Shown here in pieces: positions 1 through 6,557 of a stretch of 13,764 bases of DNA. The notes under the pieces are model-generated. The model had not been told where the DNA came from and did no database searches. It was given only the letters and a program-made list of their open reading frames with translations. The stretch is taken from contig CAMLPA010000039.1 of the NCBI GenBank assembly GCA_946481605.1, positions 1 through 13,764 on the forward strand, read 5' to 3'. Both the position numbers and the translations under genes were made by a program. Positions within the stretch are counted from its first letter, which is position 1, and each line of letters starts with the position of its first letter. This stretch comes from an uncultured Flavihumibacter sp. Its GTDB lineage: Bacteria; Bacteroidota; Bacteroidia; Chitinophagales; Chitinophagaceae.

Positions 1-960
1 CCCAACGACAAAACCGAATCGCACGCAGGTGTACTTACACAGGAAGAGATTGATGGGGGAGAATACCTGAACTACCTGATCCGCTTCCAGAATACAGGAA
101 CTGATACGGCCTTTACAGTCCTGATCAGGGATACCCTTGAAGCACGCCTGGATGTGTCTTCCTTTGAAATGATTGCAGCCAGCCACGATTATAACCTTTC
201 AATACTGAATGGGAACCAGTTGGCGTGGACATTCAACAACATAAACCTGGCAGATAGCAATGTGAATGAGCCCGCCAGTCATGGCTATGTTCAGTTTCGC
301 ATACGGCCTTTCCCCACATTGGCCCCGGGAGATACCATAAAAAATTCCGCTTCTATTTATTTCGACTACAATCTCCCGGTATTGACCAATACAGAGAAAA
401 CCACATTGGTAATACCTGGAGCCCTGCCTGTTAAATTGTTGAACTTCAGTGCAGTAAGAAAGGGTAGTCTGAATGAAATACTTTGGCAGACCGCAGAAGA
501 GCAAGACGTTGAGCGTTTTATTATCGAACGGTCTTTGAACCGCCTGGATTTTATGGCCATTGGTTCCGTTAAAGCGAAAGGCGTTCCGGCCAGCTATAGT
601 TTTTCAGAGACGGCACCCGTTGTGCCCGTAGTCTATTACAGGCTGAAAGTGTTGGATACCGACGGTAGTATCCAGTACAGCCCGGTGGTGGCTTTACGCG
701 GGAATACAGCTTTTTCCGCAACCGTATTTCCCAACCCCATCACAGGGGATGCTTCCATAGAACTGAAGGCGGCTTCTTCCCAGGGATTGCAATGGAGTAT
801 CCGGGATATGGATGGGCGCCTTCGTAAGACAGGAACCCTACAACTTAATAATGGAACTTCTATCCGTTCGCTTCCAACCAGCACGCTTGAACCCGGCATG
901 TTCATCATTTCCCTCAAAGGAAAGGACGCCGAACAGAATATCATGATAATCAAGAAATAA
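1..960 (+). CDS. T9SS type A sorting domain-containing secreted protein, 3' part
   Basis: The 5' end lies outside the window; 319 residues are visible in frame 1 and end at TAA 958-960. Residues 1-137 look like the DUF7619/DUF11-like Ig-fold module of Bacteroidota secreted proteins: they start PNDK, and contain YLNYLIRFQNTGTDTAF, then NEPASHGYV, then SASIYFDYNLPVLTNT. Residues 142-232 are a fibronectin III-like module of the type that usually precedes sorting domains (LPVKLLNFSA, ERS, YYRLKVLDTDG). Residues 240-319 are a type A T9SS C-terminal signal, starting VFPNP and ending IMIIKK. The protein is therefore probably exported through the Por/T9SS secreton and anchored at or released from the surface. 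Its specific function cannot be read from this part. It has its own terminator, so it is probably not co-transcribed with rpsJ. Confidence 0.88.
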   Translation, partial: PNDKTESHAGVLTQEEIDGGEYLNYLIRFQNTGTDTAFTVLIRDTLEARLDVSSFEMIAASHDYNLSILNGNQLAWTFNNINLADSNVNEPASHGYVQFRIRPFPTLAPGDTIKNSASIYFDYNLPVLTNTEKTTLVIPGALPVKLLNFSAVRKGSLNEILWQTAEEQDVERFIIERSLNRLDFMAIGSVKAKGVPASYSFSETAPVVPVVYYRLKVLDTDGSIQYSPVVALRGNTAFSATVFPNPITGDASIELKAASSQGLQWSIRDMDGRLRKTGTLQLNNGTSIRSLPTSTLEPGMFIISLKGKDAEQNIMIIKK

Positions 961-975
961 GCGCGATAAAATTAC

Positions 976-999
976 CGGCAGCGCAACAAATTGCTGCCG
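976..999 (+). other. Small hairpin after the T9SS gene
   Basis: CGGCAGC (976-982) and GCTGCCG (993-999) form a perfect 7-bp inverted repeat with a 10-base loop. It starts 15 bases after the stop codon and sits just before the larger terminator hairpin. It has no T-tract of its own, so it more likely protects the 3' end or assists termination. Confidence 0.45.
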
Positions 1000-1000
1000 A

Positions 1001-1048
1001 ACAGGGTCGGGAGCATGAAAAAATCTTGCTTCCGGCCCTGTTCTTTGT
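1001..1048 (+). terminator. Intrinsic terminator of the T9SS protein gene
   Basis: ACAGGGTCGGGAGCA (1001-1015) pairs with TGCTTCCGGCCCTGT (1027-1041) over 15 bp with two G-T wobbles and an 11-base A-rich loop. It is followed by the T-rich stretch TCTTTGTG. This is the strongest hairpin near the start of the window, and it isolates the ribosomal operon from the upstream gene. Confidence 0.75.
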
Positions 1049-1067
1049 GAAAAATACCTGAAAAAAA

Positions 1068-1098
1068 TTTGATAATCTAAACCTAATACATACCTTTG
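1068..1098 (+). promoter_or_regulatory. Main promoter of the ribosomal protein operon (upstream of rpsJ)
   Basis: TTTG (1068-1071) is followed after exactly 19 bases by TACCTTTG (1091-1098). This matches the Bacteroidota primary sigma promoter (TTTG at -33, TAnnTTTG at -7). An A-tract (1061-1067) lies directly upstream. The start of transcription would fall near 1103-1106, giving a leader of only about 20 bases before the rpsJ ATG at 1126. The same block recurs before rplX. Confidence 0.85.
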
Positions 1099-1102
1099 CA
1101 CT

Positions 1103-1116
1103 CCCAATAAATTGGG
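1103..1116 (+). other. 5'-end hairpin in the rpsJ leader
   Basis: CCCAAT (1103-1108) and ATTGGG (1111-1116) form a perfect inverted repeat with only AA between them, so the real loop would be about four bases. It lies at the predicted 5' end of the mRNA, where such a hairpin could protect the transcript or affect start-site use. It ends 9 bases before the rpsJ start codon. Confidence 0.45.
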
Positions 1117-1125
1117 CAATAAGCT

Positions 1126-1431
1126 ATGTCTCAGAGAATCAGAATCAAATTACAGTCGTACGATCACAACCTGGTGGACAAATCTGCTGAAAAGATTGTG
1201 AAGACCGTACGCAGCACAGGAGCGGTAGTAACAGGACCCATTCCTTTACCTACCAAGAAGAAGATCTTTACCGTTTTGCGTTCACCGCACGTGAACAAAA
1301 AAGCCCGTGAGCAGTTCGAACTGAACACGCACAAGCGCTTGTTGGATATTTACACTTCTTCTTCCCGGACCGTGGACGCGCTTTCCAAGCTCGATCTGCC
1401 CTCTGGTGTGGAAGTTGAAATCAAGGCCTGA
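1126..1431 (+). CDS. rpsJ: 30S ribosomal protein S10 (NusE)
   Basis: A 101-residue protein of normal length for S10. It sits in the head of the small subunit. As NusE it also joins NusB in transcription antitermination and can contact NusG to couple RNA polymerase and ribosome. The family signature is clear: [11 protein letters not shown] (36-46), then [13 protein letters not shown] (53-65) and HKRLLDI (69-75). The ATG start lies about 20 bases after the predicted transcription start, with no Shine-Dalgarno box, as is usual in Bacteroidota. S10 is the first gene of the transcript; rpsL-rpsG-fusA are not upstream. A 341-bp structured gap follows. Confidence 0.98.
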   Translation: MSQRIRIKLQSYDHNLVDKSAEKIVKTVRSTGAVVTGPIPLPTKKKIFTVLRSPHVNKKAREQFELNTHKRLLDIYTSSSRTVDALSKLDLPSGVEVEIKA

Positions 1432-1623
1432 TGAAGCCGCCCGCTGATGCTGAAAAAGCTGAAGTGGGAAATTCCTCGAAAAAGCTAGTTCTTATTCATG
1501 TTTCATCTCTCAAATCCGCCGGTGGCGGGCCAAAAGAGCGCTGAACTTATTTTGATCGAATTTATTCATTCTGCTCCGGCAGGATCGAAATATAAAAACA
1601 TATGAACAAGCCTTTCAGGGTTT

Positions 1624-1705
1624 GTTTACTATCGGTACTTCCCCCGGTTCCGTTCCTGTAACAAGTGCAGGAAGGGCCGAACTCAGGAAAAGGTCGGTAG
1701 CAAAC
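1624..1705 (+). promoter_or_regulatory. Long extended hairpin upstream of rplC
   Basis: The stem has four helices in register. Bases 1624-1636 pair with 1693-1705 (one A-C mismatch, three G-T wobbles). TTCC (1639-1642) pairs with GGAA (1686-1689). GGTTC (1646-1650) pairs with GAACT (1679-1683). TTCCTG (1653-1658) pairs perfectly with CAGGAA (1668-1673) and closes the 9-base loop TAACAAGTG. Helices broken by internal loops are typical of r-protein binding leaders, but the ligand is unknown. Confidence 0.5.
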
Positions 1706-1714
1706 TGGGATTGA

Positions 1715-1735
1715 AGTCCTGCGCTGTGCAGGATT
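1715..1735 (+). other. Hairpin upstream of rplC
   Basis: AGTCCTGC (1715-1722) pairs with GCAGGATT (1728-1735) over 8 bp with one G-T wobble and loop GCTGT. It follows the long hairpin after 9 bases. There is no T-tract after it, so it does not look like a terminator. Confidence 0.5.
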
Positions 1736-1740
1736 GTCCA

Positions 1741-1759
1741 TATAACCTTGAAGGGTATA
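1741..1759 (+). other. Hairpin next to the rplC start
   Basis: TATAACCT (1741-1748) can pair with AGGGTATA (1752-1759) with one A-G mismatch and loop TGA. It ends 13 bases before the rplC ATG, close enough to affect ribosome loading. Confidence 0.35.
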
Positions 1760-1772
1760 AACCTACATAATA

Positions 1773-2390
1773 ATGAAAGGATTAATTGGAAAAAAAATCG
1801 GGATGACCAGCATCTTCGATCCCAGTGGCAAGCAAACCGCCTGCACAATTATTGAAGCTGGTCCTTGTGTGATCACGCAGGTAAAAACGTCTGAATCAGA
1901 CGGCTACAACGCTCTCCAACTCTCATTTGGCGACAAGAAAGAAAAGAATGCTACCAAAGCTGAAAAAAATCACTTCGCCAAAGCCAACACAGCTCCCAAA
2001 AGTTTCGTAAAAGAATTCCGCGACTTCTCTACCGATAAACCACTCGGTGAAGCCATTACCGTTGACATCTTCGCCGAAGGCGAAAAGATCGATGTGGTAG
2101 GTACCTCAAAAGGTAAAGGTTTCCAGGGTGTTGTTAAGCGCCACGGATTCTCCGGTGTGGGTGAACAATCACACGGACAACACGACCGTCAACGCGCCCC
2201 GGGTTCTATCGGTGGCTCTTCCTATCCTTCCCGCGTATTCAAAGGTATGCGCATGGCCGGCCGCATGGGTGGCGATCGCGTGAAAATGAAAGGTCTCAAG
2301 ATCGTTAAGATTTTCCCCGAAAAAAATTACATTCTGGTAAGTGGTTCCGTTCCGGGCCATATCGGTTCATATGTTCTCATCCAGAAATAA
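1773..2390 (+). CDS. rplC: 50S ribosomal protein L3
   Basis: A 205-residue early assembly protein that binds 23S rRNA and reaches towards the peptidyl transferase centre. It begins [12 protein letters not shown] as expected. Conserved blocks are [17 protein letters not shown] (110-126), [17 protein letters not shown] (131-147) and [16 protein letters not shown] (155-170). After GSIG comes GSS; the E. coli protein has a glutamine there that PrmB methylates, so this L3 probably lacks that modification. The ATG lies 13 bases after a small hairpin, at the end of a long structured gap. rplD follows after 19 bases. Confidence 0.98.
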   Translation: MKGLIGKKIGMTSIFDPSGKQTACTIIEAGPCVITQVKTSESDGYNALQLSFGDKKEKNATKAEKNHFAKANTAPKSFVKEFRDFSTDKPLGEAITVDIFAEGEKIDVVGTSKGKGFQGVVKRHGFSGVGEQSHGQHDRQRAPGSIGGSSYPSRVFKGMRMAGRMGGDRVKMKGLKIVKIFPEKNYILVSGSVPGHIGSYVLIQK

Positions 2391-2409
2391 CCTATTAATC
2401 TGAAGTACG

Positions 2410-3051
2410 ATGCAAGTAGATGTTTTAAATATACAAGGACAAAAAACCGGGAGAACAATTGAACTTCCGGAAGAGATCTTCGGAATTGAGCCGAATACCC
2501 ACGTGATCTACCTCGCTGTGAAACAATACCTCGCCGCTCAACGCCAGGGTACACACAAGGTGAAAACCAGGATGGAAGTGAAAGGCGCCAGCCGTAAACT
2601 CCACCGTCAGAAAGGTACCGGCGGATCCCGTAAAGGTAACCTGCGTAACCCCCTCTACAAAGGTGGTGGTACCATCTTCGGACCTAAACCCCGCGACTAC
2701 AGCTTCAAGCTGAACCGCAAAGTGAAGGACCTCGCCAAAATGAGCGCCCTCAGCTTCAAAGCGAAAGAAAACGCTATCGTGGTACTGGAAGACATGAACC
2801 TCGATGCGCCAAAAACAAAACAATTCGCCGGTGTACTGAAAACACTGAACATCGATAATAAAAAGTCTCTGTTCGTACTCCCCGAGTACAACGAGAACGT
2901 ATACCTCAGCCTCCGCAATATTCCTTCCGTACAGGGTTCCCTGCTGAGCGATATCAATACTTACGATATCGTGAACGCCGATTTCCTCGTACTGAGCGAA
3001 TCTGCTGCAAAGGTATTCACCGATGAAGCTGTTGAAGAAGTAAACGCATAA
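2410..3051 (+). CDS. rplD: 50S ribosomal protein L4
   Basis: A 213-residue protein with a globular domain on the solvent side and a basic loop that lines the exit tunnel near the macrolide site. The loop is visible at about 43-95, including QGTHKVKTRMEVKGASRK, GTGGSRKGNLRNP and FGPKPRDYSFKL. The globular part (105-206) is ordinary. In E. coli L4 is the repressor of its own operon by binding the S10 leader and promoting attenuation and translational block. If that holds here, the structured gap before rplC is the natural target; this is inference. It is tightly spaced between rplC and rplW. Confidence 0.98.
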   Translation: MQVDVLNIQGQKTGRTIELPEEIFGIEPNTHVIYLAVKQYLAAQRQGTHKVKTRMEVKGASRKLHRQKGTGGSRKGNLRNPLYKGGGTIFGPKPRDYSFKLNRKVKDLAKMSALSFKAKENAIVVLEDMNLDAPKTKQFAGVLKTLNIDNKKSLFVLPEYNENVYLSLRNIPSVQGSLLSDINTYDIVNADFLVLSESAAKVFTDEAVEEVNA

Positions 3052-3070
3052 TTGTCTAAATCATTCAGAG

Positions 3071-3370
3071 ATGAAATTATCAGAAGTTTTGATAAAGCCG
3101 ATCCTTACCGAGAAAGCCAACGCCCAGCAGGAAAAGCTGAACAGGTACGCTTTCAAAGTGGCCCGGAAAGCCAATAAGCTTGAAATTAAAAAAGCTATTG
3201 AAGAGTTCTACGGTGCAACAGTTGTGGACATTAACACTTCCGTTGTTCCCGGTAAAGATAAAACCCGCTACACAAAAGCAGGTTTCATCAAAGGCCGCAA
3301 ACCCGCTTATAAAAAAGCGCTGGTAACTGTAGCCGAAGGAACTACCATCGATCTGTATGCTAACATATAA
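3071..3370 (+). CDS. rplW: 50S ribosomal protein L23
   Basis: A 99-residue protein at the tunnel exit, the docking site for trigger factor and near that for SRP. It has the normal N-terminal start (LIKPILTEKANAQ, 7-19), the helix KVARKANKLEIKKAIEEFYG (29-48) and the domain end GRKPAYKKALVTVAEG. Length matches the bacterial family. It starts 19 bases after the rplD stop. A 9-bp inverted repeat spans its stop codon. Confidence 0.98.
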   Translation: MKLSEVLIKPILTEKANAQQEKLNRYAFKVARKANKLEIKKAIEEFYGATVVDINTSVVPGKDKTRYTKAGFIKGRKPAYKKALVTVAEGTTIDLYANI

Positions 3371-3396
3371 GCCGTGAATGGTTGTATATACAGATC
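3350..3396 (+). other. Inverted repeat across the rplW stop codon
   Basis: GATCTGTAT (3350-3358, inside the last rplW codons) and ATACAGATC (3388-3396, in the gap) are perfectly complementary over 9 bp with a 29-base loop holding the TAA. The right arm overlaps the 10-base palindrome TGTATATACA (3383-3392). It could link rplW termination with mRNA structure in front of rplB. Confidence 0.35.
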
Positions 3397-3434
3397 AAGA
3401 ATTTAATTAACAACAACGAAGAAATCAGAACATC

Positions 3435-4271
3435 ATGGCACTGAAGAAGTTCAAACCGATGACCGCCGGTACCCGTTGGAGAATCGGAAACGCGTACGCG
3501 GAGATCACAACCGACACGCCTGAAAAAAGCCTCCTGGAACCCCTGAAAGGAACCGGTGGACGTAACGCGCAGGGTAGAAGAAGCATGCGCTACATTGGTG
3601 GTGGCCACAAGAAGCACTACCGTGTTATCGACTTCAAACGCAACAAAACAGGAATCGAAGCTAAAGTCGCTTCCATTGAATACGATCCGAACCGTACAGC
3701 TTTCATCGCACTGCTGAACTACGTTGACGGTGAGAAAAGATACATCATCGCTCCCCAGGGCCTCACAGTAGGTACCACTGTAATCAGTGGAGATGCCGTG
3801 GCGCCTGAACTGGGTAACGCGCTGCAACTGAAAAACATGCCCCTCGGTACCATGGTGCACAACATTGAGTTGCAACCAGGTCAGGGTGCGAAAATGGCAA
3901 GAAGCGCCGGTTCCTCCGCGCAACTGAACGCCAAAGAAGAAAAATACGCAGTATTAAAAATGCCTTCCGGTGAACTCCGTAAAGTATTGATCAACTGCTA
4001 CGCTACCGTAGGTGTTGTTTCCAACTCCGACCACAGCCTCCAGAGCATGGGTAAGGCAGGTAGGAACAGGTGGAAAGGCATCCGTCCAAGAAACCGTGGT
4101 GTTGCGATGAACCCTGTAGATCACCCGATGGGTGGTGGTGAAGGTAGGGCTTCCGGTGGTCACCCACGCAGCCGTACCGGTAAATACGCTAAAGGAGAAG
4201 TTACCCGTACAAGAGGTAAGTCTTCCGATAAGCTGATCATCCAACGCAGAAACGGTAAGAAAGTTAAATAA
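3435..4271 (+). CDS. rplB: 50S ribosomal protein L2
   Basis: A 278-residue protein needed for subunit joining and for the peptidyl transferase centre. It has an RNA-binding OB-like part ([11 protein letters not shown], 38-48; [15 protein letters not shown], 55-69) and an SH3-like part. The signature [20 protein letters not shown] spans 225-244. His230 corresponds to the E. coli His usually numbered 229, implicated in peptide bond formation, and is kept. The second His of the E. coli DHPH motif is Met here, which I believe is common in Bacteroidota. The C-terminal tail is basic. It lies 64 bases after rplW. Confidence 0.98.
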   Translation: MALKKFKPMTAGTRWRIGNAYAEITTDTPEKSLLEPLKGTGGRNAQGRRSMRYIGGGHKKHYRVIDFKRNKTGIEAKVASIEYDPNRTAFIALLNYVDGEKRYIIAPQGLTVGTTVISGDAVAPELGNALQLKNMPLGTMVHNIELQPGQGAKMARSAGSSAQLNAKEEKYAVLKMPSGELRKVLINCYATVGVVSNSDHSLQSMGKAGRNRWKGIRPRNRGVAMNPVDHPMGGGEGRASGGHPRSRTGKYAKGEVTRTRGKSSDKLIIQRRNGKKVK

Positions 4272-4289
4272 GTAACAAGTGTTAAAATG

Positions 4290-4311
4290 GCCCCGCTCTC
4301 GCGGGCGGGGC
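4290..4311 (+). other. GC hairpin between rplB and rpsS
   Basis: GCCCCGC (4290-4296) and GCGGGGC (4305-4311) form a perfect 7-bp GC stem with an 8-base loop. An alternative pairing CCGC/GCGG (4293-4296 with 4301-4304) is possible. What follows is CAAATAAACA, not a T-tract, so it is probably a pause, processing or RNA-stability element rather than a terminator. Confidence 0.55.
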
Positions 4312-4332
4312 AAATAAACAACCCAATACAAT

Positions 4333-4602
4333 ATGGCTCGTTCGATTAAAAAAGGTCCTTTCGTAGACGTTAAACTCGAAACCAAAGTGCTCGCCATCAA
4401 CGAAGGCAAAGCGAAGAAAGGTGTAGTGAAGACATGGTCACGCCGTTCTACCATCACACCGGATTTCGTAGGACACACTTTCGCGGTGCACAACGGTAAC
4501 AAATTCATCCCTGTTTACGTAACTGAATTCATGGTTGGCCACAAACTGGGCGAATTCGCTCCCACCAGGAACTTCAAAGGACACTCAAACAAAAAAATGT
4601 AA
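4333..4602 (+). CDS. rpsS: 30S ribosomal protein S19
   Basis: An 89-residue head protein of the small subunit, partner of S13, near the A-site finger. It begins [12 protein letters not shown]. The family signature [19 protein letters not shown] is at 61-79, followed by the basic end [10 protein letters not shown]. Length is normal. It starts 21 bases after a GC hairpin, with an A-rich upstream stretch. It is followed by rplV after 56 bases. Confidence 0.98.
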   Translation: MARSIKKGPFVDVKLETKVLAINEGKAKKGVVKTWSRRSTITPDFVGHTFAVHNGNKFIPVYVTEFMVGHKLGEFAPTRNFKGHSNKKM

Positions 4603-4608
4603 GTGAAC

Positions 4609-4631
4609 CCGGTGTACTGAAAAGGAACCGG
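4609..4631 (+). other. Weak hairpin between rpsS and rplV
   Basis: CCGGT (4609-4613) pairs with ACCGG (4627-4631) over 5 bp with a 13-base loop. It resembles the other CCGG-clamped stems in this operon. It is short enough that chance is a fair explanation. Confidence 0.25.
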
Positions 4632-4658
4632 AGGAACTGAAAACAGAAACTGAATACA

Positions 4659-4994
4659 ATGGAAGCAGTAGCTAAACTGAGAAATTATCCAACATCACCA
4701 CGTAAAATGCGTTTGCTTGCAGACCTTATCCGTGGTATGCAGGTGGAAAAAGCGCTGGCGGAACTGGAATTCAACGCCAAGCACAGCGCAAGCCCGCTCC
4801 GCAAACTCGTACTGAGCGCTATCAACAACTGGAAGCAGCAGAACGAAGGTGGAGACGAGAGCCAACTGGTGGTGAAGACCATTTTCGTGGATGGCGCAAG
4901 AACACTGAAAAGAATGCGTCCTGCCCCGCAGGGTCGTGGTTACAGGGTTAGAAAACGCAGCAACCACGTAACTGTAATCGTTGATACAAAATAA
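4659..4994 (+). CDS. rplV: 50S ribosomal protein L22
   Basis: A 111-residue protein whose long beta-hairpin helps form the exit tunnel constriction with L4. Its folded part includes [18 protein letters not shown] (9-26) and [14 protein letters not shown] (45-58). The tunnel hairpin is at about 82-103 ([20 protein letters not shown]), intact at the tip where macrolide-resistance changes occur in other bacteria. The ATG fits the family start ([14 protein letters not shown]). rpsC follows after 31 bases. Confidence 0.98.
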   Translation: MEAVAKLRNYPTSPRKMRLLADLIRGMQVEKALAELEFNAKHSASPLRKLVLSAINNWKQQNEGGDESQLVVKTIFVDGARTLKRMRPAPQGRGYRVRKRSNHVTVIVDTK

Positions 4995-5025
4995 CTATAA
5001 CAAGTAAACTTAATATACCAAACTC

Positions 5026-5823
5026 ATGGGTCAGAAAACAAATCCTATTGGTGCAAGGTTGGGAATCATCCGCGGATGGGAGTCTAACTGGTATGGTGGT
5101 AAAAAAGATTATGCCCAGAAGCTGATCGAAGACAATAAGATCAGGACTTATCTGAACGCGCGTATCAACAAAGGTGGTATCGCCAAGATCGTGATCGAGC
5201 GTACCCTGAACAAACTGATCGTGACCATTCATACTTCCAAGCCTGGCATCATCATAGGTAAGGGTGGTAATGAGGTGGACCGCATCAAGGAAGAACTGAA
5301 AAAGTTGACCGGTAAGGAAGATGTACAGATCAACATCCTGGAGATCCGTCGTCCTGAACTGGATGCCAACATCGTTGGTGATACTATTGCCAAGCAGATC
5401 GAAAACAGGATCAACTACAAACGCGCCATCAAAATGTCTATCGCTTCCGCACTCCGTATGGGCGCTGAAGGGATCAAGGTAAAAGTGAGCGGTCGTTTGG
5501 GTGGTGCGGAAATCGCACGTTCCGAAGAGATCAAGCAAGGCCGTGTTCCCCTGCATACACTTCGTATGGACATTGACTACGCCAATGTTTTCGCCCTTAC
5601 AGTGTACGGTAAAATCGGTATCAAAGTTTGGATTTCCAAAGGTGAAGTGCTCGCTAAGAGAGACCTGAACCCCAACTTCGTAGGCGGTAAGAGCGATGTG
5701 AGTGACAGAAGAGGTGGTGAGCGCGGAGATTTCCGTGGCGGCGACCGTGGTGACCGTGGCGGACGTCCTGAAAGAAGGGATGACCGTGGTGGCGACAGAA
5801 GAGGCGGCGGCGGAAGAAGATAA
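5026..5823 (+). CDS. rpsC: 30S ribosomal protein S3 with an RG-rich C-terminal tail
   Basis: A 265-residue protein at the mRNA entry of the small subunit; with S4 and S5 it acts in mRNA unwinding. The N-terminal start [14 protein letters not shown] is normal. The KH domain has GIIIGKGG at 74-81. The C-terminal S3 domain includes [21 protein letters not shown] (140-160) and AEIARSE (161-167), and ends near 218. Residues 221-265 are an added disordered tail of Arg, Gly and Asp (14 R, 15 G of 45) with repeated RGG, RGD and DRGG units, encoded by repetitive DNA at 5688-5820. Basic tails on S3 vary between bacteria; this one resembles eukaryotic RGG RNA-binding regions. Confidence 0.97.
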   Translation: MGQKTNPIGARLGIIRGWESNWYGGKKDYAQKLIEDNKIRTYLNARINKGGIAKIVIERTLNKLIVTIHTSKPGIIIGKGGNEVDRIKEELKKLTGKEDVQINILEIRRPELDANIVGDTIAKQIENRINYKRAIKMSIASALRMGAEGIKVKVSGRLGGAEIARSEEIKQGRVPLHTLRMDIDYANVFALTVYGKIGIKVWISKGEVLAKRDLNPNFVGGKSDVSDRRGGERGDFRGGDRGDRGGRPERRDDRGGDRRGGGGRR

Positions 5824-5874
5824 TCCCCCGATCGTTGGTAATAAATTTCAATTAACTACTTAATATAACGTAAG

Positions 5875-6294
5875 ATGTTACAGCCAAAAAGAACGAAGCA
5901 CAGGAAGATGCAGAAAATGCCTTCCAGAGGGAATGCCAAACGTGGTACCACCCTGTCGTTCGGTTCATTCGGTTTGAAGGCATTGGAAAATGTTTGGATG
6001 ACCGACCGCCAGATTGAAGCCGCCCGTCAGAGCATGACGCGTGCCATGAAGCGGGAAGGTAATGTGTGGATCCGTATTTTCCCCGATAAACCCGTTACCC
6101 GCAAACCCGCCGAAGTAAGGATGGGTAAAGGTAAAGGTGCACCCGATCATTGGGCTGCTGTGGTGAAGCCCGGAAGAGTACTGTTCGAAGCCGACGGTGT
6201 TCCCGTTGAAGTAGCGAAACACGCTATGGAACTGGCCGCGCAGAAACTGCCGATCAAAACCAAATTCATTGTGAGGAGAGATCTCCAAGCATAA
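5875..6294 (+). CDS. rplP: 50S ribosomal protein L16
   Basis: A 139-residue protein at the A-site tRNA elbow of the large subunit. It begins [14 protein letters not shown]. It keeps [20 protein letters not shown] (17-36), the loop [13 protein letters not shown] (81-93) and [12 protein letters not shown] at the end. Arg82 corresponds to the arginine hydroxylated by RoxA in E. coli; whether this host has the enzyme cannot be told here. It is 51 bases after rpsC and 29 before rpmC. Confidence 0.98.
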   Translation: MLQPKRTKHRKMQKMPSRGNAKRGTTLSFGSFGLKALENVWMTDRQIEAARQSMTRAMKREGNVWIRIFPDKPVTRKPAEVRMGKGKGAPDHWAAVVKPGRVLFEADGVPVEVAKHAMELAAQKLPIKTKFIVRRDLQA

Positions 6295-6311
6295 TTCGTT
6301 CATCAACATAA

Positions 6312-6325
6312 ATCGTATATACGAT
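6312..6325 (+). promoter_or_regulatory. 14-bp palindrome overlapping the rpmC start codon
   Basis: ATCGTATATACGAT is a perfect palindrome whose last two bases are the A and T of the rpmC ATG (6324-6326). As RNA it can fold as ATCGT/ACGAT with an ATAT loop and partly cover the start codon. The core GTATATAC also occurs at 3384-3391 before rplB. A chance origin is possible. Confidence 0.35.
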
Positions 6326-6536
6326 GTCGTCTAAGAAAGTTGAATTTAACAAAAGCCTGAAAGATATCAGTGATGCGGATCTGAAGGCTAAAATCCAGGA
6401 AGATGAACTGCGTCTGAAAAAGCTTGAGTTCGCGCACGCCATCACTCCCCTGGAAAATCCGGTGAGCATCCGCTCACTCAGAAGGGATGTGGCCCGTCTG
6501 AAAACAGAATTAACTAAACGTGCATTGGGAGTTTAA
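6324..6536 (+). CDS. rpmC: 50S ribosomal protein L29
   Basis: A 70-residue all-helical protein next to L23 at the tunnel exit. It has two long charged helices (LKDISDADLKAKIQEDELRL, 12-31; then SIRSLRRDVARLKTELTKR, 48-66), typical of L29. Length is normal. It starts with ATG inside a palindrome and lies 29 bases after rplP. rpsQ follows after 21 bases. Confidence 0.97.
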   Translation: MSSKKVEFNKSLKDISDADLKAKIQEDELRLKKLEFAHAITPLENPVSIRSLRRDVARLKTELTKRALGV

Positions 6537-6557
6537 TCCCGATATAAAAATTGAACA

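Larger units (their letters stand above)
1432..1772 (+). other. Structured 341-bp rpsJ-rplC intergenic region, candidate r-protein leader RNA
   Basis: No gene of ordinary size is present. It is the longest gap in the operon and is dense in inverted repeats: (a) 1440-1468, a stem with a symmetric G-A internal loop; (b) CCGCC/GGCGG at 1516-1528; (c) TTCTGC/GCAGGA at 1569-1584 closing a TCCG (UNCG-type) tetraloop; (d) an 82-base extended hairpin at 1624-1705; (e) 1715-1735; (f) 1741-1759, ending 13 bases before the rplC ATG. A 19-codon reading frame (1602-1661) stops inside the apical loop of (d). In E. coli the S10 operon is autoregulated by L4 through a leader before rpsJ; here a comparable role could sit before rplC. 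That role is inference. I found no clean TAnnTTTG promoter in the gap. Confidence 0.55.

Noticed and set aside
1516..1528. CCGCC-GGT-GGCGG palindrome as an interspersed repeat
   Set aside because: Only one copy was seen in this window, so a repeat family cannot be supported; it is kept only as part of the rpsJ-rplC gap.
1432..1772. tRNA, CRISPR or insertion sequence in the long gap
   Set aside because: No cloverleaf, no regularly spaced repeats and no transposase fragments or terminal repeats are visible.
1790..1797. A8 runs near the starts of rplC and rplF (GGAAAAAAAATC), possible slippage sites
   Set aside because: Both simply encode GKKI in proteins that remain in frame and full length; no alternative product of any size follows in the other frames.
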